DNA of 24,990 bases from Kordiimonadaceae bacterium UBA4441 (GTDB lineage: Bacteria; Pseudomonadota; Alphaproteobacteria; Sphingomonadales; Emcibacteraceae), in assembly GCA_002390425.1 (NCBI GenBank), contig DGPL01000052.1:1-24990 (forward strand), given 5' to 3'. Positions 8,158 to 14,746 of this stretch are shown in pieces (the first letter of the stretch is position 1; each line of letters starts with the position of its first letter). The notes below the pieces were generated by a model. It made no database searches. It was given only the letters and a program-made list of their open reading frames with translations, and was not told the origin of the DNA. The position numbers and the translations under genes were made by a program.

Positions 8158-8186
8158 TGCACTAACTCTGTCACTTCGGTATACAA
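8158..8186 (+). promoter_or_regulatory. Sigma70-type promoter of rpmE
   Basis: TTGCAC at 8158-8163 and TATACA at 8181-8186 are separated by exactly 17 bases, a close match to the housekeeping consensus. Transcription would start near 8193 and give a leader of about 57 bases before the rpmE ATG at 8250. Confidence 0.7.
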
Positions 8187-8249
8187 GCGCAATTAATTTG
8201 CTCGAGCAGATGTAAAATTTTGCTTAAAGAGAAAGAAAAAGAGTTTGCT

Positions 8250-8474
8250 ATGAAAAATGATATTCACCCAGATTACCACACAATTACTGTGGCTATGACT
8301 GACGGTTCATCTTACGAAACACGTTCCACTTGGGGCAAAGAAGGTGACACATTAACACTTGAAATCGATCCTAAATCACACCCTGCATGGGTTGGCGGTA
8401 CAAAACAAATCGCTGATAAAGGTCGTGTTGCTCAGTTTAATAAACGTTTCGGCAACTTTAAACTTTCAAAATAA
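8250..8474 (+). CDS. rpmE: 50S ribosomal protein L31
   Basis: A 74-residue protein, of the size typical for alphaproteobacterial L31. It begins MKNDIHPDYHTITV and carries STWGKEGDTLTLEIDPKSHP and WVGGTKQ, hallmark segments of L31. An in-frame ATG-like start exists further upstream, but the ATG at 8250 has AAAGAG at a proper distance and gives the family N-terminus, so the extra ten residues are excluded. The protein lacks all the cysteines of the zinc-binding L31 form, so it is a zinc-independent type. It has its own promoter and a strong terminator, so it is a single-gene unit divergent from the ABC exporter. Confidence 0.95.
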   Translation: MKNDIHPDYHTITVAMTDGSSYETRSTWGKEGDTLTLEIDPKSHPAWVGGTKQIADKGRVAQFNKRFGNFKLSK

Positions 8475-8500
8475 GTTTAAAAGATTTGCATAAAGTATTT

Positions 8501-8535
8501 AAGGCTTCCCTGTTTTTCAAGGAAGCCTTTTTCGT
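8501..8535 (+). terminator. Intrinsic terminator after rpmE
   Basis: AAGGCTTCC and GGAAGCCTT form a perfect nine-pair stem around a CTGTTTTTCAA loop, followed by TTTTCGTTT. It lies 27 bases after the rpmE stop and overlaps the end of the convergent RcdA-like gene at 8536. Confidence 0.88.
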
Positions 8536-9015
8536 TTAACTGTTATTTTCTATTTTTTCGATCAAATTATGAACCGGATTATCTTCAACAAAGCCCCCTT
8601 CATAAAGCAATCGGTCTACCCGTATGATCTTGGCATATAATGCCCTCACTCTATCGGAATATTCTCTGAATTTATTTGGAAACTTATCCAAATCACATCC
8701 AACCGGCACATCAAAAAGTTGATTGTTTGATAATCTATTTTTCTTTTCGCTCGCCTCAGCAACTGTTATTTCACCGTTACTGACCCCTTTTTGCATAAGG
8801 CACCATGACATTGCCTGCATGATACCTGTGGTCATACGGTTACATTCTAAAGTATAAAACCCCATATAATTACTATCGATGCTATTAAGACTGTCTTTTT
8901 TACTCGTTCCTAAATATTGAACGATAGAATTACTTAATTCAAGCGCCGCATCATAAAGTTCACTGAGTATTTCGGGTTTTAATAACCCTTCTTTTGTGAT
9001 TGCATCTTCGAGCAT
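8536..9015 (-). CDS. rcdA: DUF1465 family protein, RcdA-like
   Basis: A 159-residue, mostly helical soluble protein. The central segment YTLECNRMTTGIMQAMSWCL followed by MQKGVSNGEITVAEA matches the conserved core of the alphaproteobacterial DUF1465 family (ExxRxTTRLMQxxSWLLxQRAVxxGEIT). From family knowledge, the Caulobacter member RcdA is an adaptor that works with ClpXP, CpdR and PopA in cell-cycle-controlled degradation of CtrA. The same role here is an inference, since the adaptor contacts cannot be judged from sequence alone. It is convergent with rpmE, a neighbour often seen for this family. Upstream, 226 bases separate it from the divergent hsp20 gene. The gene is of normal length and undamaged. 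Confidence 0.72.
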   Translation of the reverse strand: MLEDAITKEGLLKPEILSELYDAALELSNSIVQYLGTSKKDSLNSIDSNYMGFYTLECNRMTTGIMQAMSWCLMQKGVSNGEITVAEASEKKNRLSNNQLFDVPVGCDLDKFPNKFREYSDRVRALYAKIIRVDRLLYEGGFVEDNPVHNLIEKIENNS

Positions 9016-9080
9016 ATTGATCCTTATTTGATCGGTAAGAAAATGAGTTTAAGTTTAAATCCTTAAAATCATCTTTACAT

Positions 9081-9108
9081 CTTGAAAAGTTTTTTACCAC
9101 CACTATCT
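9081..9108 (+). promoter_or_regulatory. Heat-shock (RpoH-type) promoter upstream of hsp20
   Basis: CTTG (with following AAA) at 9081-9084, 17 bases, then ACTATCT at 9102-9108. This matches the alphaproteobacterial RpoH pattern CTTG-N17-CYTATNT with one mismatch (A for the first C). It lies upstream of a small heat-shock gene, as expected, and would give a leader of roughly 125 bases. Confidence 0.6.
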
Positions 9109-9116
9109 ATAATTTG

Positions 9117-9241
9117 TAAGGTCAAGCTAAACCGTTGCCAATTGGGACAAATTAGCTGAAATCTTACGAAAATAAACTTAATCCGCATCTGGTCATGAGA
9201 CATTTACGGATAAAATATCGCTTATAAGAAAGGATAAAATT
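9117..9241 (+). promoter_or_regulatory. Structured 5' leader of hsp20, possible RNA thermometer
   Basis: The leader predicted from the RpoH-type promoter contains several inverted repeats. AGCTAA pairs with TTAGCT around TTGCC-AATT-GGGACAA. TTAATCCG pairs with CGGATAA, with GTC-ATGA-GAC inside. A last short element just before the start pairs TATC with GATA, so that the AAGAAAGGA ribosome-binding site would sit in the loop side. Small heat-shock genes of alphaproteobacteria often carry ROSE-type thermometers. I do not see a clear ROSE sequence, so this rests on location and pairing alone. Confidence 0.35.
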
Positions 9242-9700
9242 ATGAGAACTTTAGATCTAAGCCCATTACTCAAATCAACAATTGGGTTTGACCACATGAA
9301 TAGAGATTTTGAAAATGCTGTTGGAAACAATGATGTTTCCTATCCACCCTATAATATTGAAAAAATCAGCGAAGACGATTACCGCATTACCATGGCACTC
9401 GCCGGGTTTAGCGAAGACGACCTCGAGATTGAATTAGATGGTGGCGTCCTTAGCATTTCAGCAGAAGGCGCAGAAGAAGAAGCCGATCAGGAACGTTTCC
9501 TGCATCGCGGTATCGCAAAGCGCGCCTTTAAACGTCATTTCCGCCTCGCAGAAACCATTAAGGTTCTCGGCGCTGACTTTGAAAATGGTTTATTGATGGT
9601 TGATTTACAACGTGAAATTCCAGAACACCTAAAACCACGTCAAATCAAAATCAATAATGCTAAATCAACACCAAAACTTGTTGACGAAGACGCAGCTTAA
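9242..9700 (+). CDS. Small heat-shock protein, Hsp20 family
   Basis: A 152-residue protein with an alpha-crystallin domain at about residues 36-137. It shows the pattern of class A bacterial small heat-shock proteins (IbpA-like): YPPYNIEKISEDDYRITMAL, AGFSEDDLEIELDGGVLSIS, then FLHRGIAKRAFKRHFRLAET and the strand GLLMVDLQREIPE. The final I-x-I-like anchor appears as RQIKINN. It forms oligomers that hold unfolding proteins for refolding by DnaK/ClpB. A RpoH-type promoter lies about 135 bases upstream, AAGAAAGGA precedes the ATG, and a strong terminator follows, so it is a single-gene heat-inducible unit. Confidence 0.92.
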   Translation: MRTLDLSPLLKSTIGFDHMNRDFENAVGNNDVSYPPYNIEKISEDDYRITMALAGFSEDDLEIELDGGVLSISAEGAEEEADQERFLHRGIAKRAFKRHFRLAETIKVLGADFENGLLMVDLQREIPEHLKPRQIKINNAKSTPKLVDEDAA

Positions 9701-9713
9701 TTCGTCACTTATT

Positions 9714-9746
9714 AAAGCCCCTGAATTCTCCCATCAGGGGCTTTTT
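9714..9746 (+). terminator. Intrinsic terminator after hsp20
   Basis: AAAGCCCCTGA and TCAGGGGCTTT form an 11-pair stem around ATTCTCCCA, followed by a T-run. The A-rich other side lets it act also for the convergent DUF1192 gene, whose stop is at 9753. Confidence 0.92.
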
Positions 9747-9752
9747 ATCACT

Positions 9753-9944
9753 TTAATTAAAAAAGCTATCCGCATCAGAATAGGCATTTTTCTTATTATT
9801 AATTTCTGCGTCCGTACGCTCAATTTCCAATTTTAAAACATTAATCCTGTTCTTAAGTGCTTCAACACTATGAACCTCTAGGTCTTCGTCGGTTAACTGT
9901 TTTAAAAGTGACCCTTTCGGGATATTAAGTTCATCATCATCCAT
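9753..9944 (-). CDS. DUF1192 family small protein
   Basis: A 63-residue acidic, helical protein. The N-terminal MDDDEL, the middle SVEALKNRINVLKLEIERTD and the C-terminal YSDADSFFN match DUF1192, a short alphaproteobacterial family whose members read MDDDDL...SVEEL...RIxxLxxEIxRxxxxIxxKxxxxxAAdAFFK. The central heptads predict a short coiled coil. No function is established for the family. It is divergent from the quinone oxidoreductase gene, an arrangement seen in many alphaproteobacteria, and shares the hsp20 terminator on its 3' side. Confidence 0.82.
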   Translation of the reverse strand: MDDDELNIPKGSLLKQLTDEDLEVHSVEALKNRINVLKLEIERTDAEINNKKNAYSDADSFFN

Positions 9945-10028
9945 TTTTAATTTAATTCCAATTATCCGTTTTCTTGTTATCTTCTATTCTCTATAAATAT
10001 AGAAAATAGTCAATCAGGGATGCTTTTT

Positions 10029-11012
10029 ATGAAGATGAAAGCCGTAATTGCAAATGGTGTTGGTGGACCCGATACCCTTGAAGTATCAAATGTTGATGTT
10101 CCAGAATTTGGCGAGAATGACGTTTTAATTAAAGTGGCCGCCGCGGGCATAAACCGCCCGGATATCATTCAACGAAACGGTCTTTATCCCCCACCCCTTG
10201 GTGCATCAAATATTCTTGGCCTTGAAGTGGCAGGAACCATTGAAGAACTTGGAAAAAATGTCAGTAAATGGAATATTGGTGACAATGTCTGCGCCCTGTT
10301 AAGTGGGGGTGGATATGCTGAATATGCGGTTGCGGATCAAGGAAGCATCCTTCCTATTCCTGATGGACTTGATATGATAAGCGCTGCGGCCCTTCCTGAA
10401 ACGTTCTTTACTGTTTGGTCGAATGTTTTTGACCGTGCACACATAAAAAGCGGCGAAACAATTCTTGTCCACGGTGGAACATCAGGCATAGGCACAACAA
10501 CCATTCAAATGGCAAAAGCTAAGGGCGCAAGCGTTATCACCACATCTGGATCCGATAAAAAGTGCGATTTTTGCACAAATTTAGGCGCTGATTTAGCCAT
10601 TAATTATAAAACCCAAAACTTTCAAGAAGAAGTGATGAAATACACGAATAAAAAAGGCGTTGATGTTATTCTTGATATGGTTGCGGGTGATTATATGACT
10701 GGAAACTTGAAATCATTAGCGCTTGACGGACGGTTGGTCATTATCGCGGTTCTCGGCGGCCCTAAAGTTGATTTCAACATCCTGCCTATCATGTTAAAGC
10801 GGCTCACCGTCACTGGGTCAACATTAAGAGCTAGGAGTCATGGCTTTAAAGCTGCAATTGCAGAAAATCTGAAAACTGAAATCTGGCCATTAATTGAAAA
10901 GAATAAAATTAAGCCGGTCATTGATAAAATTTTTGATATTGAAGATATCGTCGCAGCTCACCACTATATGGATAGTGGCGATCACATGGGGAAAGTTATT
11001 TTAAAGCTTTAA
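10029..11012 (+). CDS. NAD(P)H:quinone oxidoreductase, zinc-independent MDR family (PIG3-like)
   Basis: A 327-residue medium-chain reductase. The N-terminal GroES-like domain contains GINRPDIIQRNGLYPPPLGA and LGLEVAGTIEELG. The nucleotide-binding Rossmann domain has ILVHGGTSGIGTTTIQMAKA with the AxxG-type loop typical of quinone reductases. The zinc-binding cysteines and histidines of alcohol dehydrogenases are missing, as expected for this branch. It probably reduces quinones with NADPH. The first in-frame ATG (10020) overlaps the AGGGA ribosome-binding site, so ATG 10029, eight bases after AGGGA, is preferred. It is a single gene between divergent DUF1192 and the convergent broken herA. Confidence 0.85.
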   Translation: MKMKAVIANGVGGPDTLEVSNVDVPEFGENDVLIKVAAAGINRPDIIQRNGLYPPPLGASNILGLEVAGTIEELGKNVSKWNIGDNVCALLSGGGYAEYAVADQGSILPIPDGLDMISAAALPETFFTVWSNVFDRAHIKSGETILVHGGTSGIGTTTIQMAKAKGASVITTSGSDKKCDFCTNLGADLAINYKTQNFQEEVMKYTNKKGVDVILDMVAGDYMTGNLKSLALDGRLVIIAVLGGPKVDFNILPIMLKRLTVTGSTLRARSHGFKAAIAENLKTEIWPLIEKNKIKPVIDKIFDIEDIVAAHHYMDSGDHMGKVILKL

Positions 11013-11037
11013 TCAGAAAACATATTCTTCGGAGATT

Positions 11038-12732
11038 TTATTCTCCGGAAATTTTATTTCCTTGTTTACGCCAGTTCTCAATAGTCAAATTAACAAAATG
11101 TGGATCTTCAAGGCCCATTAGCCAATCAACCGAATATGACGGGCTGCCACTGCTTGGTAAATGACTTTCATCTAACTTGTCCACCATTAATCTAACCGGC
11201 GCTTCTACACCCTCACCAACAGCTAGAGCTTCGCGGTTTTGTAATGATGATAAAGCACTAAGTGATCCTTCGCTGCCTTCTGGCATCACGTGAGATACGA
11301 AATTCTGATCACGTTCGTTATTAAGTCGCATAGAAAAAATCGTCCCGCACTGTGAAAGTGCAGATTCAGAAACATCGGCAGGACGCTGTGAAACAAGTCC
11401 CATTGACACCCCATATTTACGACCTTCTTTCGCGATGCGCTCAATTGCTTTTTTTGTAGAATTAAATCTAGTGGACTTTTCCGTTGGAACATATCTATGG
11501 GCTTCTTCGCAGACCAATAAAATTGGACGTGCATCTTGGCCACGGCTCCATACCGCAAAGTCAAACACAGTCCGGCTAATAATTTAAACCACCACATTCA
11601 CGATTTCTGATGGCACACCGGAAAGATCAATTGTTGAAACTGGTTTATTATTAACAGGAAAGCGTAGTAAATTACCGATGATATTAGAAAGTGTGTCATT
11701 CACAAGCATACCTGAAAACATAAAGCTGAATCGCGTATCTTTTCGTAGCTCGTCGACTTTATTACGAAGCCTTAAGAAGGGTGTTAATGTTTCAGGATTA
11801 TCCAGCTTACCCATCTCTTCTTCAAGGAAGCTTGTCAAAGATGACAGTTTATAGGGTATTGGTGTATCAACGGTGATTTGCTCAGGACTTAAATTTTCGG
11901 CATTATCAAAACGTGCCGCATATAAAGCACGCCTTAAAATATCAATTTCAACAACCCTATTTTTGCTTGCATAAGTTCCAATAAACATTTCAATGTGTTC
12001 TTCAAAATTCATCATCCAGTATGGAAGGCGTAAATTTTTAATATCGAAATGTTCCGCACAATCAGAAAAAGCCGTTTCATATTCATTATGTGGATCCAAC
12101 ATAATAATATGTGCATTAGGGAGACGCTCAACAATCCTTCGAATAAGAAGCGCAACAGTACAGGATTTACCAGTCCCCGTACTACCAAGAACCGCAAAAT
12201 GTTTACCAAGAAGCGCATCAATATTAATGGATGCCGGCGCCACATGTTGTGGAAAAACATGTCCTAAATGAAAATGATTATTGTCACTATCACTAAATAT
12301 CGCCTCAACTTCGTTTAATGTTACTGGATATAATTCTTCACCAGGAATTGGAAAATCCGTTACACCGCGGTCGAAAATCATTCCGCTTTCTTTTAAGGGT
12401 GCCCTAATGCCGTGACCAAGAAAATCCAAACTCATAGCGACTTTGTTCGTTGGTTCACCATTTGAATAATTGGTTACAATATCGCGTACGGTCATAAACA
12501 GAAAACCTTTAGTCACTTTTACCTTTAGGATCGTACCGATTTGTCCCGGCGCGAAATCAGCATAATCACTATCCACACTCGACATTTCACGTAATACACG
12601 AACATCACAAAGTGCTTTGGCACCACTACCGCTTATTTCAGTAATAAAGCCGACCGATTTTAATCTATTTAATTCTGGTTTTTCAGCTAAAGTCATATCA
12701 ATCTCGTGATTCTCTGCAACTGCGTTATCCAT
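11038..12732 (-). pseudogene. HerA/DUF87-type ATPase, interrupted by one in-frame TAA
   Basis: The full frame would encode 564 residues of a HerA-like hexameric DNA-translocating ATPase. The first part (382 codons) has an N-terminal beta-barrel region (about 25-110), Walker A GSTGTGKS (183-190) and MLDPHNEYETAF. It stops at TAA 11586-11584 right after SGVPSEIVNVVV. The frame continues without shift as IISRTVFDFAVW. It then carries Walker B ILLVCEEAHRY, the KYGVSMGLVSQRP segment and the conserved CGTIFSMRLNN, to the natural TAA at 11040-11038. The stop falls where relatives have a short residue such as serine, so TCA to TAA is the likely change. A GTG at 11568 could open the second part but has no ribosome-binding site. 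Neither half alone has a complete ATPase site. The start follows TAGGGAAAGTT, a good site. No NurA-like nuclease gene is adjacent. Confidence 0.82.
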
Positions 12733-12882
12733 AACTTTCCCTACCCTTTATGATGAAAGACATCATTTTGTGTGTTTTATGACAAAATTATACTGAAACA
12801 GTGATAAAGAAAGCGTTAAAATCTGCTAAAAAGCTGATAATTCTCTATTCGTGATTTTTTTTGATTTTTGCTATATATTTGA

Positions 12883-12909
12883 TTGACATTTAAGTGTCAC
12901 ACCTATAGC
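12883..12909 (+). promoter_or_regulatory. Probable promoter of rpmJ
   Basis: A perfect TTGACA at 12883-12888 is followed by TATAGC at 12904-12909 (15-base spacing), with TAGCTT at 12906 as the alternative at 17 bases. The -10 match is poor in either register. The AT-rich stretch 12850-12882 just upstream could act as an UP element. The remaining intergenic DNA (12733-12850) shows no further feature. Confidence 0.4.
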
Positions 12910-12915
12910 TTCCCT

Positions 12916-12946
12916 CCAAAGTTTGAAGAGCTAATGCTCTCTTTGG
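12916..12946 (+). promoter_or_regulatory. Stem-loop in the rpmJ leader
   Basis: CCAAAG (12916-12921) pairs with CTTTGG (12941-12946), and inside it AGAGC (12927-12931) pairs with GCTCT (12936-12940) around TAAT, with five unpaired bases on one side. All pairs are canonical. It lies just after the likely transcription start and 44 bases before the rpmJ ATG. No T-run follows, so it is not a terminator. It may stabilise the mRNA or bind a regulator. Confidence 0.45.
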
Positions 12947-12990
12947 TCAAGAAGATCATATAAATAGAATTTAAACAGATGAGATAGATT

Positions 12991-13116
12991 ATGAAAGTCG
13001 TAAACTCACTTAAGTCTTTAAAAGGTCGTCACCGCGATTGTCGTGTGATCCGTCGTAAAGGCAGAATATATGTAATTAACAAAACTAACCGTCGCTTTAA
13101 AGCTAGACAAGGTTAA
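12991..13116 (+). CDS. rpmJ: 50S ribosomal protein L36
   Basis: A 41-residue, very basic protein starting MKVVNSLKSLKGRHRDCRVI and ending TNRRFKARQG, which is the L36 form usual in alphaproteobacteria. Only one of the four zinc ligands (C17) remains, so it is the zinc-independent type. The family pattern of an RxRDCxVVRRKGRxYVIxKxNxRFKARQG end is fully kept. The ATG at 12991 follows GATGAGATAGATT, a weak ribosome-binding site. The gene is single, with its own promoter region, a leader hairpin and a strong terminator. It is convergent with pyruvate kinase. Confidence 0.93.
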   Translation: MKVVNSLKSLKGRHRDCRVIRRKGRIYVINKTNRRFKARQG

Positions 13117-13169
13117 GTGTTAATCATTATTGACAGCAATACATCAAATCTGTAAAATTTATTTGTAAT

Positions 13170-13193
13170 AGACTTCGGTCTGTTTCAAACAGA
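13170..13193 (+). repeat. Two mutually exclusive hairpins before the rpmJ terminator
   Basis: AGAC-TTCG-GTCT at 13170-13181 is a perfect hairpin with a stable UUCG loop. TCTGTTT-C-AAACAGA at 13179-13193 is a second perfect inverted repeat that shares bases with the first hairpin and with the terminator stem starting at 13191. Only some of these structures can form at the same time. Confidence 0.5.
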
Positions 13194-13234
13194 AGGTCGA
13201 GCTTCCCCCCCAAGGGCTCGGCCTTCTTCTATTT
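13191..13234 (+). terminator. Intrinsic terminator after rpmJ
   Basis: AGAAGGTCGAGC (13191-13202) pairs with GCTCGGCCTTCT (13216-13227), 12 pairs with one G-U, around a C-rich loop. TCTATTT follows. It lies 75 bases after the rpmJ stop. Confidence 0.85.
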
Positions 13235-13269
13235 AAGCCTTTTATTATTTTATATTTAAAGAAAAGCGT

Positions 13270-13289
13270 TTCTAAACATGATTTTAGAA
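13270..13289 (-). terminator. Short AT-rich hairpin after pyruvate kinase
   Basis: TTCTAAA and TTTAGAA form a perfect seven-pair stem around CATGAT, eight bases after the pyk stop. On the minus strand it is followed by ACGCTTTTCTTTAAA. The stem is short and AT-rich, so it is a weak terminator at best. Confidence 0.35.
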
Positions 13290-13296
13290 TACATCT

Positions 13297-14730
13297 TTAA
13301 CTTTTTAAATGATGTGATCGAACCCGTGAAATTCTAAGAACATTTGTTTTTCCTGGTGTGCCAAATGGCATTCCCGCCATGATAACGATTCGATCATTTA
13401 GCTTGGCATATCCATATTCATTACAAATTTTACATGCTTTATCGATCATATCTTGAAAATCAACGGCATCTTGTGAATAAACGCAATTTAATCCCCAAAC
13501 GAGTGCTAAGCGGCGCGCCGTGGATATATTCGGGGTAAGCACTAATAAAGGCGCCTGCGGACGTTCTCTTGATGCTCTTACTGCAGTTGAACCTGATCCC
13601 GTATAAGTAACAATTGCTTGTGCTTCAATAGTTTTAGCGACTTGCTTCGACGCTGCACTTATCGCATCAGCCGTTGTCGCTTCGGGAGTAGCTTCATCCT
13701 TATCAAGCATTCTCAAATAACTTGGTTCACTTTCAATTGTACGAGCAATTCTATTCATGGTCGAAACCGCTTCAATCGGATATTCTCCCGCCGCAGATTC
13801 AGCCGATAACATAATCGCATCCGCCCCATCAAAAACAGCATTTGCCACATCCGACACTTCGGCCCTTGTTGGCACCGGTGACATGATCATGCTTTCTAAC
13901 ATTTGTGTTGCAACTACTGCGGGGATTCCTGCCCTTCTCGCATGGCGGATAATTTTCTTTTGCTTCGCTGGAACAAGTTCCATTGGAAGCTCAACACCCA
14001 TGTCACCTCGCGCAACCATAACGCCGTCAGCAACTTCAATGATTTGATCAATTTCATGAACCGCAGATGGTTTTTCAATTTTCGCCATAATATTGGCACG
14101 TCCATTAATGATGTCTTTTGCTTCTTGAACATCTTCCGGCCGTTGCACAAATGAAAGCGCAACCCAATCAACCCCAAGTTCAAGGGCGAAGTCTAAATCT
14201 TTTTTATCTTTATCTGTTAATGCAGCGAGTGGTAATATAGCACTTGGCACATTAACCCCTTTGCGGTTCGATAACTCACCACCAACAAGCACTGTCGTTG
14301 TGATCTTATCGGCCTCAACTTTTTCAATATGAAGACGAATTTTTCCATCATTTAATAAAAGTTCGGTTTTTGGCTGAACCGCTTGATATATTTCAGGGTG
14401 CGGCAGCGTCACTCGATCTAAGTTTCCTTCTTCATCATTCATATCAAGGGTAAATATTTGACCATTTACCAATTCAACTTTATCAGCAGAAAACACACCA
14501 ATTCGCAGCTTTGGCCCTTGTAAATCTGCCAAAATACCGATAGGTCTTCCCGTTTCTTTTTCAACGTCTCTAACAGTTGCATGAAGCGCTGCGGCATCTT
14601 GATGTGTGCCGTGGCTCATGTTAAGCCGAAAAACATCTGCCCCAGCATCAGATAAGCTTTTGACAACTTCGAATGTATTTGAAGTTGGGCCAAGCGTCGC
14701 AATGATACGCGTGCGTCTATTTCGGTGCAT
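13297..14730 (-). CDS. pyk: Pyruvate kinase
   Basis: A 477-residue enzyme of normal length catalysing phosphoenolpyruvate plus ADP to pyruvate plus ATP, the last step of glycolysis. Visible family motifs are TRIIATLGPTSNTFE at the start, VFRLNMSHGTH, ILADLQGPKLRIG, the lysine/glutamate active-site segment IMAKIEKPSAVHEID, VMVARGDMGVELPMELVP and DAIMLSAESAAGEYP. The last motif reads SAES where many enzymes have SGET, a common variant. The C-terminal allosteric domain (about 355-477) is present. It begins 16 bases after the M18 aminopeptidase stop on the same strand, so the two genes are probably co-transcribed. The ATG has a weak AGGAATTTTTT site. Confidence 0.95.
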   Translation of the reverse strand: MHRNRRTRIIATLGPTSNTFEVVKSLSDAGADVFRLNMSHGTHQDAAALHATVRDVEKETGRPIGILADLQGPKLRIGVFSADKVELVNGQIFTLDMNDEEGNLDRVTLPHPEIYQAVQPKTELLLNDGKIRLHIEKVEADKITTTVLVGGELSNRKGVNVPSAILPLAALTDKDKKDLDFALELGVDWVALSFVQRPEDVQEAKDIINGRANIMAKIEKPSAVHEIDQIIEVADGVMVARGDMGVELPMELVPAKQKKIIRHARRAGIPAVVATQMLESMIMSPVPTRAEVSDVANAVFDGADAIMLSAESAAGEYPIEAVSTMNRIARTIESEPSYLRMLDKDEATPEATTADAISAASKQVAKTIEAQAIVTYTGSGSTAVRASRERPQAPLLVLTPNISTARRLALVWGLNCVYSQDAVDFQDMIDKACKICNEYGYAKLNDRIVIMAGMPFGTPGKTNVLRISRVRSHHLKS

Positions 14731-14746
14731 AAAAAATTCCTATCAA

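Noticed and set aside
11038..12732. HerA-like ATPase as part of a defence island (for example HerA with SIR2, DUF4297 or NurA)
   Set aside because: Neighbours are a quinone oxidoreductase and rpmJ; no nuclease or effector gene is adjacent, and the gene itself is interrupted.
11038..12732. Two separate genes rather than one broken gene
   Set aside because: The halves share one frame, the second half lacks a ribosome-binding site, and neither contains a complete ATP-binding site.
12850..12882. AT-rich tract as an origin or a mobile-element end
   Set aside because: No DnaA-box cluster, iterons or terminal repeats are visible; it fits an UP element or simple AT-rich intergenic DNA before rpmJ.
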